A stretch of DNA of 35,494 nucleotides. It comes from an uncultured Nostoc sp. (GTDB lineage: Bacteria; Cyanobacteriota; Cyanobacteriia; Cyanobacteriales; Nostocaceae). Positions 7,364 through 16,688 of this stretch are shown one piece after another. A program made the position numbers and the translations under genes. The notes under the pieces were generated by a model that saw nothing but the letters and a program-made list of their open reading frames with translations, was not told the DNA's origin and made no database searches. The DNA is taken from assembly GCF_937863485.1 (NCBI RefSeq), contig NZ_CALMFY010000113.1:362-35855 (forward strand), written 5' to 3'. Within the stretch, counting starts at the first letter, position 1; each line of letters begins with the position of its first letter.

Positions 7364-8734
7364 GTGTTTCTGACAGATGGATTAGAAGATGTGCGTGGTA
7401 TTCCTAATCCTGTTCTCATTCCTAGTAATACCCAATTTTTGCGTGAGCAACAATGCAAACCCTATATATTTTTTGTGTCTTTAGGATTAAAAGAACACGA
7501 AAAGCAGCTAAATGATTTTGCTAGTAATCCAGCGCTTTGCGGAAAGGGACAGGTATTGCGAGATCCGGGAGGAGTTCAACTCAACAAGCTGGCTCAAAAT
7601 ATCCGACCAGTGCTGATTACACCTAAGCTTGATGTCAATTTACCCACTGCCAATTTGCAGCCAGCATTACCTGGAACGACTAGTGAACCGCTCAATATTA
7701 ATGGCATCAGTAATGTCAATGCTAAGGTAAGTTTGCAACTGGAAGACCCTCAGCAAAGTGGTATTCGCTTAATTCCACCCGATCACACCATTAACTTAGT
7801 TGCGAATCAAGCAACAGTTATTCCTGTACGTTTACAGATACCAGCAGAGGCAAAGGGGGGTGCTAGTAGCTTGCGCTTGGTGTTGGCGATCGCAGACCAA
7901 GCGATCGCACCGATTACAATTGACCTACCTGTAACCATTCAGTCGAAACTACAAATACAACCTACAAGGATAGATTTTGGCTCAACAGAGGTAGGCAAAA
8001 CTACTGAAATCCAAAATTTGGTAGTTCGCACCAATATATCTGGAACAGCCAGCTTACAACTCCAAGGCAATTCCAAAGACGTTTCTATAGCAGAACCTTC
8101 AGCGGGCATATCCTTACAACCAGGAGAAACTAAAATTCCTGTGCAGTTGCAGGTTACTGATAGCAGTTTTGCAGGCAATCGCAACTTCACCTTAGTTCTG
8201 ACCCCAGATAACTCAATTGCTAGTCCAGTCACTACGGAAGCTCATCTGCATATTTTGATGCCATTGGGACGAAAAATAGTCATTTGGTTGCTCTTAGGGC
8301 TACTGGTGTTGTTAATTACCCTGATAGTAGTTTGTTTGATTCAACGCAAAACCCCCTTGGAATTAGCCGAAGATTTTCGCACCCGCAACCGCTTAGAAGG
8401 AGCATTGGTAGTGCTAGAACCACTGCCACAATCATCCCAAGATGAAGAGATTAGTCTCACTCACCTCCAGAAGGGGAGAGTATGCTTGAGTGATTTGATA
8501 CCAGTCATTGTTGGGACAAATTCTGATGCCGAGTTAGTCACAGTTTGGCGGGCAGGCAAAAAGAATATAGATTTGCGGTGTTTGAAAGGTGTAATTTTTG
8601 TCAATACTAAAAAGATAAATACAGATGAACTTTACAACGAGGACATCATCGAAATTGACAACGTTAAGCTGCAATTTAACTGGATTGAACACCAAAGACC
8701 CTCTGAGTCAAGCAGTGGGCAGACAAACTTTTGA
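7364..8734 (+). CDS. VWA-domain membrane protein, C-terminal part (frameshifted)
   Basis: The frame is open from 7292, and the listed start at 7364 is a GTG that is unlikely to be used. It continues the VWA domain with ALLNKRADALGRTVSIVFLTDG, which supplies the missing MIDAS aspartate. Two beta-rich Ig-like regions follow (about residues 70-200 and 200-300 of this piece). A single membrane segment ([20 protein letters not shown]) comes next, then a tail of about 130 residues ending NEDIIEIDNVKLQFNWI, which resembles the end of an FHA fold. With the first piece the protein would be about 609 aa, with a periplasmic VWA and a cytosolic tail. It ends 20 bases before the tubulin-like gene, which suggests one operon. 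Confidence 0.75.
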   Translation: MFLTDGLEDVRGIPNPVLIPSNTQFLREQQCKPYIFFVSLGLKEHEKQLNDFASNPALCGKGQVLRDPGGVQLNKLAQNIRPVLITPKLDVNLPTANLQPALPGTTSEPLNINGISNVNAKVSLQLEDPQQSGIRLIPPDHTINLVANQATVIPVRLQIPAEAKGGASSLRLVLAIADQAIAPITIDLPVTIQSKLQIQPTRIDFGSTEVGKTTEIQNLVVRTNISGTASLQLQGNSKDVSIAEPSAGISLQPGETKIPVQLQVTDSSFAGNRNFTLVLTPDNSIASPVTTEAHLHILMPLGRKIVIWLLLGLLVLLITLIVVCLIQRKTPLELAEDFRTRNRLEGALVVLEPLPQSSQDEEISLTHLQKGRVCLSDLIPVIVGTNSDAELVTVWRAGKKNIDLRCLKGVIFVNTKKINTDELYNEDIIEIDNVKLQFNWIEHQRPSESSSGQTNF

Positions 8735-8754
8735 ATAATATCACAGGAAAGTGA

Positions 8755-11175
8755 ATGTTAAGTCCCACGGTTGTGCGTCCCACGGTTGTTTTTCGTCCTA
8801 CCGTTGTTATCGGGTTAGGAGGAACGGGTTATGAAGTCGTACTCAAACTTAAAAAGCGATTCATAGATGTTTACGGCTCAGTACCAGAAGTTATTCGTTT
8901 TATTTCGATTGATACTACCGAAAACATCCAAGAACGAGAAAAATCACCCGATGGCACTAAGGTTTTCTTAGAACCTAATGAACTTTATGCAATCTCTGTT
9001 GCAAATCCACTACCGCTAACACGTAACGACCACATCGCTGAATGGTGGCCTAGGGACATTTCAGCAGCCAGCCTGATCAGTGGTGCCGGACAGATTCGGG
9101 CCCGAGGACGGCTCGCCTTATTTGCTAGAGTCGGCGATATTAAAGGTTTAATTGCTCAAGCAATCAATGCTGTCCGCGAAATTCGCACCAGTAAACAAGC
9201 ATTTTCAGATAACTTTCAAGTTTCCAGTCGGGATGGCGTGGAAGTTTTTATTGTTGGCAGTTTGGCTGGTGGGACGGGCAGTGGCACATTCTTAGATGTG
9301 GCATTTTTAACACGAGAACATCTGAATAATTTTTCTAATATTACGGGGGTATTTGTTTTACCCAGAGTGTTTGCCAATATTCCCCAAACTCACTTAGTGA
9401 AGTCTAATGCCTATGGCGCTCTCAAGGAAATCGAACACTTTTGGGGATTGTCACCGTCTAATAGCATTGAGATTGATTATGGTGTCGCAAAAATCAAAGC
9501 CGATCGCCCTCCCTTTGATGCTGTATTTTTAATTGATGGGGTTAACAAAAATGGAACTGTAGTCGGTCGTCCAGACGATTTGCAAAATTTAGTTGCAGAT
9601 GGCTTGTACATCCAAATTGGTTCTCAAATCGGTCTAGACGCTGCTAACGTTGCTGATAACATTCGCGCTTATCTGGCAACTGGTGAAAAAGTTCGAGGAC
9701 GCAATATAAATTACTGTAGTTTTGGCTTTGCTACTTTGACTCTGCCAGTACAGCAATACGAGCGGATGAAATTAGAGGATGCTCAAAGCTTACTGAAAAA
9801 TGAGTTAATCGCATCTACCCCAACAATCGATTTAGAAAGTGACATCGCCCGGTTTTTAGAAGATTGCAAGTTAGCAGACGCTACTACTGTCCTGAATGCG
9901 TTGACTGAAAGCGATCGCGGCGGACAAATGAAACCCGAATTCCGAATTGGCGAAATCCGTCACGATCGCACAGCTTTGGCGACGATTAAAGAACTCTACA
10001 AACGGCAGTTAGATCAATTTGAACAACGGACGGCTCAAGAATTAGGATTGAGTTTTCATCGCTTACAACAGACTACAACTGCTGCGATCGCAACTTGGTG
10101 GGAGCGGAGTCTCAACCGTCCCAATGGACTAGCTTATGCCTTGCAATTTTTAAGCAAACTTTCCCAAAAACTGGATGAATTACAGCAGAGCGTGCAGCAC
10201 AAGTCGCAAGAAGCGAAAACCAGTTTCAATACTTTGAAATTAGAACCACAAGAAGAAAAGATTAAAGAAGCCGCAGAAACTTGGTTCCCAAATAAAAATA
10301 CTATTCAAGCAGCTTGCCAAAAATACAAAGAACGGGCTGACCAAAAGTGGAAGACTTATTTACATTGGAAGCGGTGTGATAAAGCGGCTGAATTCTATGG
10401 TGTGCTGCGGGCTAGGCTGGAAGAAATTCAGGAAAAGTGCCAGCGTCTACACAGCAACTTAGATAAAGTTTATCGAGATTTTGAACAGAGTTATCACGAG
10501 GTCAGCCGTCAAGGCACTAATGATAATCCTTTTATTCACACCATTCAGCGCATCAATCTGCAATCGAAACGCCCCAAGATTACTGGCGAAGATTTTATCC
10601 GTTGGTATCGAGAACAGTCTCAAACTTTAACGAATTGGTCTGATAAAAAAGCTGAAGATGTCAAAAACGAAATTCTGAAATTTATAGATGAAACTTACTA
10701 TCCCCTCACCAGTATGACTGTTGAGCAGGTTTTGGCAGATAGCAATCCAGAAGATGCGGGGCAAGATTTGCAACAACTTGGCAAACTTGCAGTTCCTCTC
10801 TGGCAGTATGAAGAATCGGAAATTCCCATTCAACAGCAGCACCTAATCACAGAATTTTATTACTACGGAGTAGAAAGTAACAACACAGTTTTTAGCAATC
10901 CGCCTCTTTCTAGTCGCTTGCCTAAAGGAAATAATAATCCTTCTTTCGTACCGACAGGCGAACCCCATAAGGTGATGCTGTTTCGAGTGGAAGTCGGTGT
11001 CCCCTTATTTGCCTTCAACGGAATGAGGGATATGGAGCTAGCTTACCTAGATCCGAATAAAGTCTTCAAGCACCTGCATCGCAATTGGACAAACTTAGCC
11101 AATTTAATATCCTCCAGAAGACGACGGTGGGGCGTTGCGTTGGTTTGCGTTAGCGCTAGCACCCGAACGATATAA
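8755..11175 (+). CDS. Tubulin/FtsZ-superfamily GTPase-like protein, main part (frameshifted)
   Basis: The N-terminus carries VVIGLGGTGYEVV (residues 17-29), a Rossmann-type glycine loop. GSLAGGTGSGTFLDV (168-182) contains the tubulin signature GGTGSGT that contacts GTP phosphates. KVRGRNINYCSFGFATL (312-328) ends the core, and about 450 residues of charged helical sequence follow. This fits the tubulin_2-like families rather than FtsZ or true tubulin. PTVV occurs three times in the first 18 residues. Near 11108 the frame changes: this frame reads SSRRRRWGV and stops at 11175, while the +1 frame continues as PPEDDGGALRWF. One extra base seems to be present. The intact product would be about 916 aa. 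A ribosome-binding AGGAAAG precedes the ATG. Confidence 0.82.
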   Translation: MLSPTVVRPTVVFRPTVVIGLGGTGYEVVLKLKKRFIDVYGSVPEVIRFISIDTTENIQEREKSPDGTKVFLEPNELYAISVANPLPLTRNDHIAEWWPRDISAASLISGAGQIRARGRLALFARVGDIKGLIAQAINAVREIRTSKQAFSDNFQVSSRDGVEVFIVGSLAGGTGSGTFLDVAFLTREHLNNFSNITGVFVLPRVFANIPQTHLVKSNAYGALKEIEHFWGLSPSNSIEIDYGVAKIKADRPPFDAVFLIDGVNKNGTVVGRPDDLQNLVADGLYIQIGSQIGLDAANVADNIRAYLATGEKVRGRNINYCSFGFATLTLPVQQYERMKLEDAQSLLKNELIASTPTIDLESDIARFLEDCKLADATTVLNALTESDRGGQMKPEFRIGEIRHDRTALATIKELYKRQLDQFEQRTAQELGLSFHRLQQTTTAAIATWWERSLNRPNGLAYALQFLSKLSQKLDELQQSVQHKSQEAKTSFNTLKLEPQEEKIKEAAETWFPNKNTIQAACQKYKERADQKWKTYLHWKRCDKAAEFYGVLRARLEEIQEKCQRLHSNLDKVYRDFEQSYHEVSRQGTNDNPFIHTIQRINLQSKRPKITGEDFIRWYREQSQTLTNWSDKKAEDVKNEILKFIDETYYPLTSMTVEQVLADSNPEDAGQDLQQLGKLAVPLWQYEESEIPIQQQHLITEFYYYGVESNNTVFSNPPLSSRLPKGNNNPSFVPTGEPHKVMLFRVEVGVPLFAFNGMRDMELAYLDPNKVFKHLHRNWTNLANLISSRRRRWGVALVCVSASTRTI

Positions 11176-11503
11176 ATTGATTGTCAATCACAGTAAGAAA
11201 TATTTTGTTTCTACAGAACAAGCGAAAAGATTAGAGGGCGGAGTTTTGCCTTTGGGAGGCGATCGCAAGTCAGCATTTAAAGCTTTTAAAAGTAACTTGC
11301 CTTTAGTCAAGGAAATTGCAAACAAAGTTGAGCTTATTACCCACGAAGACCAAGACAAAGCCAAATTTACTTTACAAAACTACATCAATCACCTCAATCA
11401 GGTTTTAAAAGGAGGTAAGGTTGATTCCCAAATTCAAGAACAGGTAGAAATGGAAATCCAGGAAATTGAAGCCTACCTGGAAGATTTAGATGTGATTATT
11501 TAG
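11135..11503 (+). CDS. Tubulin-like protein, C-terminal part in the shifted frame
   Basis: This frame is open from 11108, directly after a TAA at 11105, and continues the preceding protein with PPEDDGGALRWFALALAPERY. It then gives about 110 helical residues ending AYLEDLDVII. The listed start is a TTG with no ribosome-binding site, so it is most likely the true C-terminus of the tubulin-like protein rather than a separate gene. It ends 30 bases before the next ATG. A sequencing error, a recent mutation or recoding could all explain the shift; no convincing slippery heptamer is seen. Confidence 0.65.
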   Translation: MRWFALALAPERYKLIVNHSKKYFVSTEQAKRLEGGVLPLGGDRKSAFKAFKSNLPLVKEIANKVELITHEDQDKAKFTLQNYINHLNQVLKGGKVDSQIQEQVEMEIQEIEAYLEDLDVII

Positions 11504-11533
11504 CCCCATAGTTTGCACTCTGAGAGTGTCGCC

Positions 11534-14500
11534 ATGCCAAAACCAACTATTTTACTTGCACTCGATCCTCACAGTGCCGCTTTTTGTGCAGCCATGAAAC
11601 GGCAACTGCAAGAATTTCCAGCTACCCAAACCTGTTTAATTCAAACTTATACCTTAACTTGGGACGGTCAAACTTTTAGCTTTAGTAGCGAGTTAGATCA
11701 GTTTGCTGACATGAGTTTTGATCTGGCTCAAACTCATAGTAAGCAAGCTTATGTCTCCAAAATCCGTACCCAGTTCAGCGAAGCGACTGGCGAGATCCAA
11801 ACTGCACTGATTGAATTATTGAAAACGGCTAGTCAATCAAAAGAAGCGATCGCTGCTAAACGCCAAGGAGTGGAAATCAGCAGCACCCATCGAATATATA
11901 TCATGCTATCAGTCACTAATCAATTTGCTAGGGCAGTAGTTTTTGATATAGTACGCTTGATTCGTTGGCTATTTTCCAAGTACTTTACAGATATTCCTTA
12001 CAGCTTAGAAGCTTTATTGCTACTGCCAGGGTTATTTACCCAAGCCACAACTGCTGATTACGGCGCTGCTTACACGCTCCTGAAAGAGTTAGATTACAAA
12101 ATGACCACTGGAGTTGTGATTGCAGGCGCTCAAAAAGTACCGCCTTTTGATAACTGCTGGCTGATGGACGAGCAAATTGGGGGAATGAGGGATAATTTAC
12201 CTAGCTATGCTGATGCTTTGGCAGGTTTTCTCACCGTGGAACCGGAAACTAACGGCTTATTAATTGGCACACAAAAAGTCCGGGGGAAAATACCCGCCTA
12301 TAGTGCATTTGGCTATGGAGAACTATTTTTTCCAGGAGAAATAACTATTAATCGTTTGAGTGCTGCCTTAGCTGCCGATATTGTGATCGAGCAGTTTTTA
12401 CCAAAGGCAGAATTCACTCCAGAGGCAATTCGCAAATGCCTGTTAGATGCCAAAGGATTTATCCTCAGCGAAGATTTCAGCAATGCTTTTCTCGGATTAG
12501 AACGAGACAATGGCAAACCAGTTTGGCAAGATTTTAATCCGCGCCTTGAGATGCGTGCTGGCCAGGCTCAAGAATATGGGATGGAATTGCAGCGTGCTTA
12601 TCGGCAATTTGAAAATAAAGAGCTACTTTCCTATAAACGCACACTGGAAAATTGTTGTAAACAATTACAGGCAACACTAACCGCTTTCTTAGACCGCACG
12701 ATTAATCGCTATGCTGATGCTACACCTAGAGGCTTGCATGAAGGAGCTAGGCTATTAAACATATTGACCTTTTTGTATTTGGAACTGCAAACGGATGCGA
12801 TTGGCGATCAATCCCAAAATCTGGTTACAGAACTGCGTGCGGCTGAAGCATTTCTCGACTCAAGATTGCAGGTAACAATTAATCAAGAAATCACTCAAAA
12901 GCTGCTCAACCAAGTTGTGTCCTTAAAATTGCGGCAGCAACAATTACAAGATATTTTAGCTGAAAGAAAGTCTGAAGAACAACTGCAAGAGCTACAGACA
13001 ACTCAGAAACAGCTAGAAACGGTAATTGCTGAGTATCGCCAAGCGTTAAATGCAGAAATTGAACAAGCTCGACAAATGCGTTTTATGGCGATCGCTCACG
13101 CTCGTGAACAAGCCGCAGCGGCGATCGTTTCATCTCAAAATCACCTAACTCTCACTGAAAATCAACTTGAAACAGCCACAGATCAACTAAGTGAACTGCT
13201 AGCAGAAGAAAACAAATTTCGCTCTCAGTATCTAGTCATTTATCCTATTTTTTTTGCTACTGCTTTATTAGGCTTGCTGATTCTGACGGGACTTTTCAGT
13301 CAATCAGCACTATGGCTGTTATTGCAAAATTTTTGGGCTAACTTAGTTACTTATCTGCTTTGGACGGCGGTAACAATTTTGACTTATTTAGGTATAGTTT
13401 GGCTTAAATACAGCACTAATATTCGCGATCGCATTCAAAAGGCTCAGAAACAAATTAAACGACTAGAAAGCACTGTTAAAGCAACAATCGTAGAATTACG
13501 TCGCAACTATAATGAACAATTAAAGTTGGAGTATGATTTATACGCCCAAAATCTCCGCGTCGAGGCATTGAATTATCTGATTAAAACAGCTAAACAAAGG
13601 GCTGAGACTTTACGGCAAAGTCTTACTGACTTGTCTGAGATATACAATAATTTGGTTGCTCAACGCGATCAAGCTACGACAAAGTTATCGGAAATTAGAC
13701 TCACTGTTCTTACCGATGCGGATATTGATGCTTATTATCAAAGTTTCCTTACCACACTAACAACTGAGACATTTACTAAAGAACAAATTAGCCGCTCTCA
13801 GTCGTGGAAAATTCCTGCTGAAGCATTCAATAACCAACTTATCTCTTTTGCTCGCCAGCAGTTCGAGCAATTGAGCAATTTATCTATTGGGGAAGTATTA
13901 AATCAATCAGATTTAATTGCTGAAAACACTGCAAATTTGCGTTTGAATCAACTTTATAATAACGCTAACTTGTTACTGCGAATTCAGGATATTGACACTA
14001 ACTTAAACCCAACTTCTCAACGAGAGATTACCCTCTGGGTGGGAGCAAAAGATAAGGAACAAATATTTGCGTTTTACAGTCGATTTAGTCGCACTTTAAC
14101 CGCCTTGGTAACTGAAGATGAGCGGCGGTTGTGTGTTTTGACCCGTTCGTTGGGCTTTCCGGCTTATTTTCTCAGTCAAATTGAGTTTTATCGAGACTGC
14201 TATGAACGGACTCAGAGCGAACAAATCGAGCCAGACAAGAATATTCCTGATTTAATCCCAGAGGAAATTGGTTCTGGTAGGGAATTAAAACTAGCTTATC
14301 AAACCTTGCTTTTAGCGATCGCTCTTGGGCTACTATCCCAGCATTCTCAAGGTGATTATCAATTCAACGGTCGGTCACTTGGTAAAGACCGAGAACAAAT
14401 TACCTTAGCTTTAGCAACTGAGTTCACCTTTCAGGAACTCTATGGAGACTTAGAAAAACGTATCGAAACATTTGAACGTGATTTTATTTACCATAAGTTA

Positions 14501-14590
14501 CAGGAATTAGGAACATCAGCTTCATATTTAAATCATTACGAAGGTAAGCTTTTAGATCATCTAATTTCAGAGTATAACCCTCTGAATTAG
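11534..14590 (+). CDS. Membrane coiled-coil protein with degenerate tubulin-like N-terminal domain
   Basis: The protein is 1018 aa from the ATG at 11534 (GAGAG upstream; a TTG at 11513 is the alternative). Residues 1-290 align by eye with the upstream tubulin-like protein. KPTILLALDPHSAAF faces RPTVVIGLGGTGYEV. IYIMLSVTNQFARAVVFDIV faces FIVGSLAGGTGSGTFLDV. LLLLPGLF-YGAAYTLLKELDY faces FVLPRVF-AYGALKEIEHF, and QKVRGKIPAYSAFGYGEL faces KVRGRNINYCSFGFATL. Both nucleotide motifs are gone, so GTP binding is not expected. Residues 440-565 and 628-710 are coiled coil flanking two membrane segments (about 567-588 and 603-625). A helical C-terminal region follows. It is probably a membrane anchor or partner for the tubulin-like protein and ends the operon. 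Confidence 0.8.
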   Translation: MPKPTILLALDPHSAAFCAAMKRQLQEFPATQTCLIQTYTLTWDGQTFSFSSELDQFADMSFDLAQTHSKQAYVSKIRTQFSEATGEIQTALIELLKTASQSKEAIAAKRQGVEISSTHRIYIMLSVTNQFARAVVFDIVRLIRWLFSKYFTDIPYSLEALLLLPGLFTQATTADYGAAYTLLKELDYKMTTGVVIAGAQKVPPFDNCWLMDEQIGGMRDNLPSYADALAGFLTVEPETNGLLIGTQKVRGKIPAYSAFGYGELFFPGEITINRLSAALAADIVIEQFLPKAEFTPEAIRKCLLDAKGFILSEDFSNAFLGLERDNGKPVWQDFNPRLEMRAGQAQEYGMELQRAYRQFENKELLSYKRTLENCCKQLQATLTAFLDRTINRYADATPRGLHEGARLLNILTFLYLELQTDAIGDQSQNLVTELRAAEAFLDSRLQVTINQEITQKLLNQVVSLKLRQQQLQDILAERKSEEQLQELQTTQKQLETVIAEYRQALNAEIEQARQMRFMAIAHAREQAAAAIVSSQNHLTLTENQLETATDQLSELLAEENKFRSQYLVIYPIFFATALLGLLILTGLFSQSALWLLLQNFWANLVTYLLWTAVTILTYLGIVWLKYSTNIRDRIQKAQKQIKRLESTVKATIVELRRNYNEQLKLEYDLYAQNLRVEALNYLIKTAKQRAETLRQSLTDLSEIYNNLVAQRDQATTKLSEIRLTVLTDADIDAYYQSFLTTLTTETFTKEQISRSQSWKIPAEAFNNQLISFARQQFEQLSNLSIGEVLNQSDLIAENTANLRLNQLYNNANLLLRIQDIDTNLNPTSQREITLWVGAKDKEQIFAFYSRFSRTLTALVTEDERRLCVLTRSLGFPAYFLSQIEFYRDCYERTQSEQIEPDKNIPDLIPEEIGSGRELKLAYQTLLLAIALGLLSQHSQGDYQFNGRSLGKDREQITLALATEFTFQELYGDLEKRIETFERDFIYHKLQELGTSASYLNHYEGKLLDHLISEYNPLN

Positions 14591-14751
14591 GCATTAAATC
14601 GTCCTCTTTATGGTCTGGCGAGAAATGCAAAGCATCCATTTTGCAGAACTTAAATTAAAAAAATATCCCATCCCTGCGGGACGCCCCGACAAATGTACTA
14701 ATCAGCAAAAATTCTGAGTGCGAAGTGCAAAATTATTTTGTGAGCAGGATT

Positions 14752-14862
14752 TCAAAGACTCAAATTGAGCCAAAAAAGTTTTTCAGCCTGTGACAAGCTA
14801 ATTTCAAAGTAGCCGATTATGCACAAAGCAGTTATTAAAGAGATGAAGATAAATCGTTTCAT
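14752..14862 (-). CDS. Possible 36-aa secreted or membrane peptide
   Basis: This ORF, MKRFIFISLITALCIIGYFE and 16 more residues, has a good ribosome-binding GAGGA 5 bases before its ATG. It has a classic signal or membrane-helix profile with positive residues at the start. It lies downstream of the NicO-type transporter on the same strand, in an otherwise gene-free stretch (14591-14947) that also holds a GC-rich CCCTGCGGG motif near 14675. It may be a small membrane protein or a remnant. The evidence is limited to the start signal and composition. Confidence 0.35.
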   Translation of the reverse strand: MKRFIFISLITALCIIGYFEISLSQAEKLFWLNLSL

Positions 14863-14947
14863 ATTTTCCTCGAAATAAGATTTTCTGACATCTAGTTGTT
14901 CAGGGTTATTTGACAAAACTGAGTGCAAATGTATTCTGCACTTTCAT

Positions 14948-16447
14948 CTATTTCCAGGGATGAGCGAGTAAAGCCTGTGAAGTAATGCCTAAGCCAATTA
15001 AGGTGATGCATAAGGCGCTTGCAACTGGTAACATTTTTATCCTGGGTATCTGGAATGGTAAATGCTCAAACCGATCCTTGGCGTAGACCAGCATTAACCC
15101 GATTCCAGTTAATACTGCTGCTAGACCTAAGCTAAAGGCAGATACCAGCGCTAATCCAAAGCCAATTCGTCCCAGCGCGATCGCACTCAGCAACACTACT
15201 AAGGCTGAAGGACAAGGTAACAAGCCGCCCGATATTCCCAGCGCTATGAGGCTAGACCACTTCATGGAACTTAGATCACCGTCAGGCGGTAGATGGGAAT
15301 GCTCATGGTCTACATGGTTGTGGTCATGGTGATGGTGATCATGCAAGTCGTGGCTGTGTTGATGACTATGTACATGGTCATGTGAATGAGAAACCTGAGT
15401 CGTTTGCAATCGACTGATAAACAAATTCAGACCAATTACAGTTACCAGTACCCCAGAGAGGACGCTTAACCAAGGGTACAATTGCTCTGTCAATATAAAC
15501 TGGGATGTGCCAAGAGTGACCAGCCCTAGAGCAAATATGCCAGCTGTATGGGTAATCGTTACAATCAGCCCCAAAAATAGGGCATGTTGGGCATTACTAC
15601 GGGAACCCACCAAATAAGCACCAACTATCGTTTTCCCATGACCAGGGGACAGAGCGTGTAAGCCACCCCATAAAAAGGCGATCGCTAGAGCTATTAGAAT
15701 AGTCAAGAAATTATGATTTTCCTGGGTAATCAGGCTAGTAAAGACATCGTTGCTTCTTCCTGTCAAAGCATTATCTAAGCGGCTGGATGATTTAACTCCC
15801 GGTGGAGGCGCTTGTTGACTAGATGTCACAGACGGATCGAGTCTAAACTCAATCCGACGTTGGTCGAGAGGACTGCTGAGTAAGTCCGTGGGGTAATCTC
15901 TCAAACGATTGGTGATACTGCTAGAAGTGAAATCACCTTGAATAGGAACGCCATTTGCAACCACAGTAATCTCACGCCAGCCCAAGCGCTGTGGATAAAA
16001 CTGATCTTCAAATATTAACTGATTCGTACCGACTAACTCCGTTGTCCTATGAAAATTACAACTCAGCCGCAGTGTAGATAATCCTCCGACACCTGGAGGA
16101 AATTCGACTGTTGATTTGATCAAAGACAATGCTAAAGGCTGTTTATTGATCAACAGTTCCAGATGTGAGTTGACTTCCTGACATTTTTGGTCAGGGTATT
16201 GAACCGTCTCTACAGGTTCAGCTTTGCGGTTGTGATTGGTATCTAACTGATTAATTTCTTGAAAAGCAGGAATTTCTGCCATGTCTAAAACATAATCAAT
16301 CCCCACACCATCGGTTGCTACCTGCACTCCTGCGTAGTGATTGATGGTGAAATTGCCTAAAGGATGGGCATTTGCCCTCGGCATCCAAAAAAAACATATT
16401 CCGATAATTGCAGTACTCCAAGTCAAGCAATACAGCAGCTTTTTCAT
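14948..16447 (-). CDS. NicO/RcnA-type nickel-cobalt transporter with periplasmic N-terminal domain
   Basis: The protein is 499 aa. A signal peptide (about 1-27, ending ANA) is followed by about 215 periplasmic residues beginning HPLGNFTINHY. About six membrane segments start near residue 245. The first carries the family motif HALSPGHGKT, whose histidines sit in the metal path. A cytosolic or external loop is extremely His-rich (18 histidines within about 35 residues, 355-390), as in Ni/Co exporters and importers. GGLLPCPSALVVLL marks the second half. It probably moves Ni2+ or Co2+; direction cannot be told from sequence. It is co-oriented downstream of the TPR and DUF4331 genes, but a 337-base repeat-filled spacer separates it from them. 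Confidence 0.88.
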   Translation of the reverse strand: MKKLLYCLTWSTAIIGICFFWMPRANAHPLGNFTINHYAGVQVATDGVGIDYVLDMAEIPAFQEINQLDTNHNRKAEPVETVQYPDQKCQEVNSHLELLINKQPLALSLIKSTVEFPPGVGGLSTLRLSCNFHRTTELVGTNQLIFEDQFYPQRLGWREITVVANGVPIQGDFTSSSITNRLRDYPTDLLSSPLDQRRIEFRLDPSVTSSQQAPPPGVKSSSRLDNALTGRSNDVFTSLITQENHNFLTILIALAIAFLWGGLHALSPGHGKTIVGAYLVGSRSNAQHALFLGLIVTITHTAGIFALGLVTLGTSQFILTEQLYPWLSVLSGVLVTVIGLNLFISRLQTTQVSHSHDHVHSHQHSHDLHDHHHHDHNHVDHEHSHLPPDGDLSSMKWSSLIALGISGGLLPCPSALVVLLSAIALGRIGFGLALVSAFSLGLAAVLTGIGLMLVYAKDRFEHLPFQIPRIKMLPVASALCITLIGLGITSQALLAHPWK

Positions 16448-16468
16448 AAAGAACTCCCTATAGCGTTA

Positions 16469-16503
16469 TTTTGGATTTTAGATTTTGGATTTTGGATTTT
16501 GGA
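16469..16503. repeat. Heptanucleotide tandem repeat (TTTTGGA, 5 copies)
   Basis: Five units (four TTTTGGA, one TTTTAGA) lie just upstream of the transporter start. The reverse-complement unit TCTAAAA recurs at about 16756-16804, so the 16448-16804 spacer is bracketed by inverted copies of the same microsatellite. This is the same unit family as 103-130. Confidence 0.8.
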
Positions 16504-16688
16504 TTGACCTCACCGATCGACGGATGGGGGTTGAAGATTTTAAATTTTGGATTTGTATCACCGACAAGGTGTGAAAGCGCGTAGCGGGACGTTAGTCCGG
16601 CATGAACCTAAATAGACGCAAGGGTAACGCAGCGTTAGCGACTGTGCGTAGCATCTGACTCGCTCTAAGCGTACCCCTGCGGGGAAGA

